Assembly (NCBI RefSeq): GCF_900109045.1
Contig: NZ_FNYL01000003.1
Location: 558,001 to 622,000 of the forward strand
Length of the DNA stretch: 64,000 nucleotides
Reading direction: 5' to 3'
Origin: Dyadobacter sp. SG02
GTDB taxonomy: Bacteria > Bacteroidota > Bacteroidia > Cytophagales > Spirosomataceae
Below are positions 18,406-24,253 of this stretch, in pieces; position 1 is the first letter of the stretch; each line of letters opens with the position of its first letter. The position numbers and the translations under genes were made by a program. Under the pieces are notes generated by a model. It was not told the origin of the DNA. It ran no database searches and saw only the letters and a program-made list of their open reading frames with translations.

Positions 18406-18813
18406 ATGAAACTGACCATAATTATCGAGAAAAGCGAGGGCGAGCTTTGGGGACGCATAGAGAATGTGCCGGATTACTTGCCCGTGACATCGGGAGCGAC
18501 GATCGAAGAAATCGAGCAAAATTTACGTGCATTACTTGACGACTATGTCGAAAATGAAGGCAGCGCTTACAATGAATGGAAATCGGTAAAATCTTCGGAT
18601 GTTCAATTCGATCACGTCTATGATCTGAGCGCGTTTTTCGAAGTTTTCGATGACGTGAAAGTCGTAGGCATCGCCCGTCGTGCGGGGATTAACCCTTCGT
18701 TGGTAAGGCATTATGTAGCCGGAACGAAATACCCTTCACCACAACAAGCCAAGCGATTGGAAATGGCGATTCATGAGCTAGGAGACAAGTTAAGGGAGGT
18801 TGTCTTGGCTTGA
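18406..18813 (+). CDS. hicB: HicB-family antitoxin with HTH (first copy)
   Basis: 135 residues. The N-terminal half (MKLTIIIEKSEGELWGRIEN through IEEIEQNLRALLDDY) is the degenerate RNase-H-like HicB domain that neutralises HicA. The C-terminal half carries a helix-turn-helix, GIARRAGINPSLVRHYVAG then PSPQQAKRLE, used for operator binding and autoregulation. It overlaps the next gene region closely, the HigA-like start being 14 bases after its stop. It is clearly related to the HicB at 19662 through the (S)LVRHYxxGxKxPS motif. Confidence 0.9.
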   Translation: MKLTIIIEKSEGELWGRIENVPDYLPVTSGATIEEIEQNLRALLDDYVENEGSAYNEWKSVKSSDVQFDHVYDLSAFFEVFDDVKVVGIARRAGINPSLVRHYVAGTKYPSPQQAKRLEMAIHELGDKLREVVLA

Positions 18814-18827
18814 ATAATTGTAATTTT

Positions 18828-19163
18828 ATGAAGGAAAACGGAATGCGCCCGAGTCATCCGGGCGCGATATTAACGGGAATGATTGAAGGGCTGCGTGAAG
18901 AAACCGGGAAAGACTATCCTGTTGCAGAAATAGCTTCCGGCCTTGGAGTAAGCGATGAAACGCTTTCGTCGCTATTGAATCAAAAGTCGGCCATTGATGC
19001 AGAAATGGCCGTGAAGCTGTCCGAAGCATTCAATACCAGTGCAGACCTTTGGCTGAACTTACAGCGGAATTATGACTTGTGGGAAGCGGAAAATAAAGTT
19101 AATCGCCACGAAATCAAGTATTTTGTTGTGAATGACGGGGAAACTGGGCTGCTTTCGGCGTAA
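18828..19163 (+). CDS. HigA-like antitoxin without an adjacent HigB
   Basis: 111 residues. MRPSHPGAILTGMIEGL is the HigA/VapI opening, followed by the HTH GLGVSDETLSSLLNQKSAI and the conserved AEMAVKLSEAFNTSADLWLNLQ stretch. No RelE/HigB-type toxin is found next to it. It follows hicB after 14 bases, so it is likely in the same transcript, giving a toxin plus two DNA-binding antitoxin-type proteins. It may serve as an added regulator or be a relic of a lost higBA pair. Starts at 18828 and 18843 are both possible. Confidence 0.8.
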   Translation: MKENGMRPSHPGAILTGMIEGLREETGKDYPVAEIASGLGVSDETLSSLLNQKSAIDAEMAVKLSEAFNTSADLWLNLQRNYDLWEAENKVNRHEIKYFVVNDGETGLLSA

Positions 19164-19169
19164 ATGTAT

Positions 19170-19364
19170 TTATCGGCAATTTACCGGCTTCCTGCCTTCG
19201 GGGATTCCTTGCCAATACTGTTCCGCTATCTCTCCGTTTTCGTCTAAATAGCCTAATTCTTGTAGCCGCTTTCTGGCCAGTTCTTCGGCATTTGCCGATG
19301 TTTCGAGTTCTCTTCTGCGCTCGGCTACATAAGCCCGTACTTTATTAACCAGTTCCTGAGTCAT
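19170..19364 (-). CDS. Small paralogous protein A, unknown function
   Basis: 64 residues: an N-terminal amphipathic helix MTQELVNKVRAYVAERRREL, then ELGYLDENGEIAEQY and a polar tail. The first 17 residues differ from protein B at 19392 by a single change (N for D), and the LGYLDENG/IGYFDESG block is shared, so the two arose by tandem duplication. No signal or membrane segment is present. I do not recognise the family. A CACACTG element precedes the start by 4 bases. Position beside hicB/hicA on the same strand suggests a link with that system, by inference only. Confidence 0.65.
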   Translation of the reverse strand: MTQELVNKVRAYVAERRRELETSANAEELARKRLQELGYLDENGEIAEQYWQGIPEGRKPVNCR

Positions 19365-19368
19365 TTAG

Positions 19369-19375
19369 CAGTGTG
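19369..19375 (-). promoter_or_regulatory. CACACTG leader element before paralogue A
   Basis: Read on the minus strand, CACACTG stands four bases before the start codon at 19364, within the longer shared string TAACACACT that also precedes paralogue B. Confidence 0.35.
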
Positions 19376-19391
19376 TTATGAAAAATTAAGA

Positions 19392-19589
19392 TCACGCAGT
19401 ATGCTTGACCGGTTGATGATGATTGGGAATACCACCTCGATATCTTTCAGTTACTTTTCCACTCTCATCGAAATAGCCTATTTCCTTCAAATGATCAATT
19501 GAAGCTTGCCGGGAATCTTCCGATTCGTCAATCTGGCTCCTGCGCTCGGCCACGTAAGCCCGCACCTTATCAACCAGTTCCTGTGTCAT
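19392..19589 (-). CDS. Small paralogous protein B, unknown function
   Basis: 65 residues, tandem copy of protein A: MTQELVDKVRAYVAERR at the N-terminus and EIGYFDESGKVTERY in the middle, with a divergent linker and tail. It lies 72 bases downstream of hicB (19662) and 27 bases upstream of protein A on the same strand. A conserved beginning with a divergent end is typical of small DNA-binding or toxin-neutralising proteins, but nothing in the sequence fixes the role. The leader carries CACACTA five bases before the ATG. Confidence 0.65.
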   Translation of the reverse strand: MTQELVDKVRAYVAERRSQIDESEDSRQASIDHLKEIGYFDESGKVTERYRGGIPNHHQPVKHTA

Positions 19590-19594
19590 TTTCG

Positions 19595-19601
19595 TAGTGT
19601 G
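19595..19601 (-). promoter_or_regulatory. CACACTA leader element before paralogue B
   Basis: Minus-strand CACACTA five bases before the start codon at 19589; part of TAACACACTA shared with paralogue A. Confidence 0.35.
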
Positions 19602-19661
19602 TTAAGAATTAATTCTTTGAATGAGACAATTCTAATGTGCGTAAATATGTACCTCAGCCAG

Positions 19662-20033
19662 CTAATTTGCTAATTCTTTAATCACACTTTCAATCTTGGC
19701 TGCTTGCTTTGCTGACGGATGTTTTTTTCCGGTCGCATATTGCCGGAGCAGGCTGCCGTTGATTTCAGAAAGCTCGGCTACCTTCGTGATTTTAAGGAAA
19801 TTGAACCTTTCAAAAAACACTGTGAGATCATATTCAATCCGGAAATCATATGATTTGGGATCTAAATCATGAAAGTCAAGAAGAAGTGTTCTCATTTTGG
19901 ACTGTAATTCTTCAATTGAGCTTGCCTCATCTATTATCAGGTTGTCTTCATAATGGACGCGCCCCCAAAGTGATGATTCACCGGTTTCCACAATCAACTT
20001 GATCACCTTATTTTCCGTTGTTTTGGTATTCAT
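19662..20033 (-). CDS. hicB: HicB-family antitoxin with HTH (second copy)
   Basis: 123 residues. The HicB fold runs from VIKLIVETGESSLWGRVHY through SIEELQSKMRTLLLDF. The HTH part, KVAELSEINGSLLRQYATG then KKHPSAKQAAKIESV, parallels the first HicB. It starts 7 bases after the stop of hicA at 20041, as in a normal hicAB operon. The two HicB proteins are related but distinct, so cross-neutralisation is not assured. Confidence 0.88.
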   Translation of the reverse strand: MNTKTTENKVIKLIVETGESSLWGRVHYEDNLIIDEASSIEELQSKMRTLLLDFHDLDPKSYDFRIEYDLTVFFERFNFLKITKVAELSEINGSLLRQYATGKKHPSAKQAAKIESVIKELAN

Positions 20034-20040
20034 AGCTTTC

Positions 20041-20226
20041 TCAATCTTTTAACCCAGCCTGTTTTAAAATACTATTCAATGTAGCCAGACTTAAATCGCC
20101 GTTATGCATTGGAATAGTGACCTTTCCTTTCTTTAAATCATGGATTAGCTGTAAATGACTGCCTTTCTGTGCCTTTTCACACCAGCCATCCTGCCTTAAC
20201 AGCTTTAAAACTTCTTTTGAAGTCAT
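20041..20226 (-). CDS. hicA: HicA-family mRNA interferase toxin (second copy)
   Basis: 61 residues. MTSKEVLKLLRQDGWCEKAQ, then KGSHLQLIHD with the catalytic-site GSH, a VTIPMHNGDLS strand pair and the final TLNSILKQAGLKD helix, all diagnostic of HicA. It faces the first hicAB across the HigA-like and paralogue genes. The start is ATG at 20226, preceded 12 bases upstream by CACACTA. Confidence 0.9.
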   Translation of the reverse strand: MTSKEVLKLLRQDGWCEKAQKGSHLQLIHDLKKGKVTIPMHNGDLSLATLNSILKQAGLKD

Positions 20227-20238
20227 AAGTCAGCAATT

Positions 20239-20245
20239 TAGTGTG
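20239..20245 (-). promoter_or_regulatory. CACACTA leader element before hicA (second copy)
   Basis: Minus-strand CACACTA twelve bases before the start codon at 20226. Confidence 0.3.
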
Positions 20246-20295
20246 TGGATAATAAAGGTAACAAATTTGTTACCTTTTGTCAAATTTATAGGATA

Positions 20296-21432
20296 TCACC
20301 CCTCCGGCTGCAACCGCGCCTCCTTCCACCATTGCGTAAATACCTGATTTCCTTTTAATTCCACTTTCTGGCCGATGAGCGGGGTTACTAGGGGCATGCC
20401 TTGCTTTTGCGCTTCGGCGATCGCGCGGAGGATGGGTTCGTTCCAGTCGTGGATGGAAAGGGCGAATTTGGCCCAGTGGACGGGCATCAGCTTTTTGGCG
20501 CCGAGTTCACGGGCCGCCGTTACGGTTTCTTCGGGCATCATGTGGATGTATTTCCAGGCTTCGTTGTACTGGCCGCATTCGAGTAATGCGAGGTCGAACG
20601 GGCCGAATTGGGCGCCGATCCTTTTGAAATGGTTATCATAACCCGAATCGCCGCCGATGAAGATTTTCAAGGTCGGGGTTTGCAGCACGAATGACACCCA
20701 TAATGCACGGTTGCGGCTGAAATCGCGGCCGGAGAAATGCCTTCCGGGCGTTACATTCACTTTGAAGCCATCACCGAGGTCGGCGCTTTCGTTCCAGTCT
20801 TTTTCGATGATATTGGCCGCGTCATAGCCCCAATATTCAAAGTGCTCGCCGGTTCCGAGGCCGGTTATGACCTTGCCGACTTTGGGTTTCAGTTTCAAAA
20901 TGGTCTCATAATCGAGGTGATCCCAATGGTCGTGGGAAAGGAAGAGGTAATCGATAGCGGGGAGGTCTTCGACATCGTACACATCACTGCCTTTGAAACT
21001 CGGCGTGGTGAATTTGATGGGCGACGCGCTGCCGCTGAAAACCGGGTCGACGAGGATCGTTTTGCCGTCGATCTGCATGAAATACGACGAGTGACCAAAC
21101 CATACCAGCACATTTTCTTCCGGTTTCAAATGCAGCAGGTCTGTCTTTTGCGAAGGGATCAATGCACCGGGAATATTGTATTTGCTCTTACCGAAAAAAA
21201 ACTTCGTGAACACCTTAAAATAACTGTTGCCTTCGGCGAGGTCGGGGGTGAAGCTTTCGTTCTGAAATTTCCCGTCGCGGTAATGCGGTGACTTTTGGAT
21301 TCTTTCGAGCCGTGCGCCCGAGGGGTGTCTTCCGAACAACGGCTGCTGCATGAAAGCATACGTGGCAATGGCGATCAATGCCAGAAAAATGAAGAATATC
21401 ATGAAGGAAAATTTAATGATCCGTTTACGCAT
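20296..21432 (-). CDS. Membrane-anchored metallo-beta-lactamase-fold hydrolase (UlaG/NAPE-PLD-like)
   Basis: 378 residues. One N-terminal membrane helix (about residues 6-28) anchors a metallo-beta-lactamase domain. The metal motif LSHDHWDH gives His167, His169, Asp171 and His172; WFGHSSYFMQIDGKTILVDPVF is the strand pair that opens the fold and MPVHWAKFALS the late histidine. This arrangement is that of the UPF0173/NAPE-PLD-like branch, which includes lipid phosphodiesterases and sugar-lactone enzymes. Substrate not determinable. It is divergent from the CocE-like gene. Confidence 0.85.
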   Translation of the reverse strand: MRKRIIKFSFMIFFIFLALIAIATYAFMQQPLFGRHPSGARLERIQKSPHYRDGKFQNESFTPDLAEGNSYFKVFTKFFFGKSKYNIPGALIPSQKTDLLHLKPEENVLVWFGHSSYFMQIDGKTILVDPVFSGSASPIKFTTPSFKGSDVYDVEDLPAIDYLFLSHDHWDHLDYETILKLKPKVGKVITGLGTGEHFEYWGYDAANIIEKDWNESADLGDGFKVNVTPGRHFSGRDFSRNRALWVSFVLQTPTLKIFIGGDSGYDNHFKRIGAQFGPFDLALLECGQYNEAWKYIHMMPEETVTAARELGAKKLMPVHWAKFALSIHDWNEPILRAIAEAQKQGMPLVTPLIGQKVELKGNQVFTQWWKEARLQPEG

Positions 21433-21486
21433 AGCATGTGGAGGAGGTGTGAAAGTTTAAACTGGACGAATGTACGGTTTCTTACG

Positions 21487-21494
21487 TATTTTTG
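21487..21494 (+). promoter_or_regulatory. Minus-7 box upstream of the CocE-like operon
   Basis: TATTTTTG matches TAnnTTTG exactly, 31 bases before the ATG at 21526. The minus-33 region shows only CTG at 21462-21464. Confidence 0.45.
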
Positions 21495-21525
21495 AATTTA
21501 CTAATACAAACAAAACCAAAGAGTC

Positions 21526-23433
21526 ATGAAGAGAAATGTATTGCTCTATTTGCTATGCCTTTTATCATGGGCGGCCGTCGCCCAGAATACAGCGCCCGAC
21601 ACGAGCTGGGTCAAAGCCAACTACACCAAAACAGAGCAATACATTACCATGCGGGACGGTGTGAAACTCTTCACCGCCATTTATACCCCCAAAGACGATT
21701 CGCAGGCTTACCCGATTATCATGCAGCGCACGCCGTATTCCGTGCGGCCATATGGCGAGAACAACTACCGCCGCAACCTCGGGCCTAATGCGCTCCTGAT
21801 GCGCGAGAAGTACATTTTTGTGTACCAGGACGCCCGCGGACGCTACAAAAGCGAAGGCAATTTCCGCGAAATGACGCCGGCGATCGCGAACAAAAAGAGC
21901 AATAAGGATGTGGACGAGTCGAGCGACACTTATGATACGGTTGAATGGCTTTTGAAAAACACCAAAAACAATGGCAAGGTAGGGCAATGGGGCATTTCGT
22001 TTCCGGGTTACTATTCGTCTGCCGGGCTACCGAACGCGCACCCCGCCATGGCTGCCGTTTCACCGCAAGCGCCGATGTCCGACGAGTTTATCGGCGACGA
22101 TTGCTACCACAACGGGGCATTCTTTTTAATGGATAACTTCGGTTTTTACAGCGGTTTCGATGGTCCGAAAAGCAAAGACGGTATCAATTACCAAAGCCAT
22201 TTTAATGCAGAATACAAAGATGCTTACAAGTATTTCCTCGATTTCGGCCCATTGAAAAAGAGTAATGCGGCACCTTACTTTGCTGAGCCGAACTGCATTT
22301 GGCGGCAGACTACCGCGCACCCCGTGTACGACGAGTTCTGGCAGTCGCGGAATATCAAAAACCATTTGAAAAACATTAAACCCGCCGTGCTGGTGGTAGG
22401 AGGCTGGTTCGATGCGGAGGATTTGTATGGTGCATTGAAAACTTACGCGGCGATTGAAAAACAGAGTCCGGGTAACAACAATCGGCTGGTCATGGGGCCG
22501 TGGACGCACGGCGGTTGGGCGGCACCTGCGTGGAAAGGTTTTGCGCAATATCAGTTTGGCGAGGATGTGAACAAATACTATCAGGAAGAGATCGAAACAA
22601 AGTTTTTTAATTTTTATCTGAAAGGAAAGGGCACGTTTGAGCAGTCGGAAGTGACTGTTTTTGAAACAGGTACCAATCAATGGAAGCATTACGACACGTG
22701 GCCACCGGCAAATAGCCAGCCAGAAACGTATTATTTTGGGCCAAATGGAAAAATGGCCGTTGCACGACTCACATCCGATGCAGGCTCGACCAGCTATGAA
22801 AGCGATCCGGCGAATCCGGTGCCCTACACAAGCGTTACAAGCGGTCACCGCAATAATGAGTACATGGCCGAAGACCAGCGTTTTGCGTCCAAACGGCCGG
22901 ATGTTCTGAGTTTTCAAACGGATTCACTGACGGAAGATCTGACATTGACCGGCGAAATAGCAGCCAATCTGATGGTTTCCATGACAGGCTCGGACGCCGA
23001 TTTCATCGTGAAAGTAATAGACGTTTGGCCGGCCGGATCGACTGTACGAGCGGCGAAGGATGGTGAGAAACCGGTTGACATGAGTGGTTACCAGCAAATG
23101 GTACGTGCGGAAGTGCTGCGCGGCAAGTTTAGAAACAGCTTTTCAAAGCCCGAACCATTTGTAAAGGACAAAATCGAGAAAGTGACGGTAAAACTGAACG
23201 AGGTAGCACACACTTTTAAAAAGGGACACCGCGTGATGGTGCAGATCCAAAGCAGCTGGTTTCCGCTGGTAGATCGTAATCCGCAGAAATTCATCAACAT
23301 TTTCGAAGCGAGTGAGACTGATTTCCAGAAATCGAACATTACCATTTACCATAATGCAAAGAACCACAGCAGCATTACTTTACCAGTAGTTCGGGGACTA
23401 GCTGTTAAAATAATAAATCCGGCGAACCACTAA
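21526..23433 (+). CDS. Exported CocE/NonD-family alpha/beta-hydrolase
   Basis: 635 residues with a signal peptide (residues 1-20, ending AVAQ). The N-terminal hydrolase domain (about 35-390) is of the Xaa-Pro dipeptidyl-peptidase S15/CocE type: nucleophile Ser158 in GISFPGYYS, the family GRYKSEGNF segment and a VGGWFDAEDLYG stretch that holds the acid residue, with MGPWTHGGW carrying the histidine. The C-terminal beta-sandwich follows. Members cleave esters, amides or Xaa-Pro peptides. First gene of a three-gene run with the ThuA-like and beta-helix genes (37- and 6-base gaps), so it is likely part of a carbohydrate- or plant-ester-processing operon. Confidence 0.88.
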   Translation: MKRNVLLYLLCLLSWAAVAQNTAPDTSWVKANYTKTEQYITMRDGVKLFTAIYTPKDDSQAYPIIMQRTPYSVRPYGENNYRRNLGPNALLMREKYIFVYQDARGRYKSEGNFREMTPAIANKKSNKDVDESSDTYDTVEWLLKNTKNNGKVGQWGISFPGYYSSAGLPNAHPAMAAVSPQAPMSDEFIGDDCYHNGAFFLMDNFGFYSGFDGPKSKDGINYQSHFNAEYKDAYKYFLDFGPLKKSNAAPYFAEPNCIWRQTTAHPVYDEFWQSRNIKNHLKNIKPAVLVVGGWFDAEDLYGALKTYAAIEKQSPGNNNRLVMGPWTHGGWAAPAWKGFAQYQFGEDVNKYYQEEIETKFFNFYLKGKGTFEQSEVTVFETGTNQWKHYDTWPPANSQPETYYFGPNGKMAVARLTSDAGSTSYESDPANPVPYTSVTSGHRNNEYMAEDQRFASKRPDVLSFQTDSLTEDLTLTGEIAANLMVSMTGSDADFIVKVIDVWPAGSTVRAAKDGEKPVDMSGYQQMVRAEVLRGKFRNSFSKPEPFVKDKIEKVTVKLNEVAHTFKKGHRVMVQIQSSWFPLVDRNPQKFINIFEASETDFQKSNITIYHNAKNHSSITLPVVRGLAVKIINPANH

Positions 23434-23470
23434 ATTCCTTTAAATCCTAAATCCCTTAATCCTAAATCCA

Positions 23471-24247
23471 ATGAAAAATGTATTCCGGAAAATTCCGGTT
23501 TGTTGTGTCGTGCTGTGGCTCGCTGCGGGCACGACGGTCGCCTGGGCGCAGGTAAAGCCCAGGTTTCACGTTCTCGCCATGGCCGAACCCGGTGGCCACC
23601 ACATCGCTTACTCCAAAGCCGCGCGCCCGTGGCTGGATTCGCTGGCTGCCAAAGAGCAGTTTAGTATTGATTACATTGATAAAACAGACCCCGTTAATGA
23701 GGCCTTTTTGTCTAAATATCAGCTCATTATCCAGCTCGATTATGTGCCTTACGCGTGGAAACCGGAAGCGGCAGCGGCATTTGAGAAATACATCGATGAG
23801 GGTAAGGGCGGCTGGATCGGTTTTCACCATGCCACATTGCTCGGGGAATTTGACGGCTATAAAATCTGGCCGTGGTTTCAGGATTTTATGGGCGGTATCC
23901 GCTATAAAAACTACATCGCCGATTTTGCAGCCGCAACTGTGAAAGTGGAAAATAGCAAGCACCCGATTATGAAAGGTGTACCGGCATCGTTTCCCGTGCA
24001 AAAAGAGGAATGGTATATCTACGACAAAAGTCCGCGGCCGAATGTGGACGTGATCGCGAGCGTCGACGAATCGACCTACCAGCCAGATTCGAAGGTCAAA
24101 ATGGGCGATCACCCGGTCGTTTGGTCGAATCCCAAAAAGAAGGCGAAGAATGTCTACATTTTTATGGGCCATTCGCCGGTGCTGTTCGAAAGCGCTGTAT
24201 ATAAAACGATTTTCAAAAACGCCATTCTCTGGGCTGCGAAAAAATAA
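23471..24247 (+). CDS. Exported ThuA-domain protein
   Basis: 258 residues. A signal peptide (to about residue 27, VAWAQ) precedes a class-I-glutamine-amidotransferase-like ThuA fold: HVLAMAEPGGHHIAYSKAA, the LIIQLDYVPYAW strand, GGWIGFHHATLLGEF and the late VIASVDESTY and IFMGHSPVLFES segments. ThuA was first described in a trehalose-use operon; exported Bacteroidota members often sit with sugar hydrolases and their reaction is not settled. Short gaps on both sides support co-transcription. Confidence 0.85.
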   Translation: MKNVFRKIPVCCVVLWLAAGTTVAWAQVKPRFHVLAMAEPGGHHIAYSKAARPWLDSLAAKEQFSIDYIDKTDPVNEAFLSKYQLIIQLDYVPYAWKPEAAAAFEKYIDEGKGGWIGFHHATLLGEFDGYKIWPWFQDFMGGIRYKNYIADFAAATVKVENSKHPIMKGVPASFPVQKEEWYIYDKSPRPNVDVIASVDESTYQPDSKVKMGDHPVVWSNPKKKAKNVYIFMGHSPVLFESAVYKTIFKNAILWAAKK

Positions 24248-24253
24248 CCGGAT

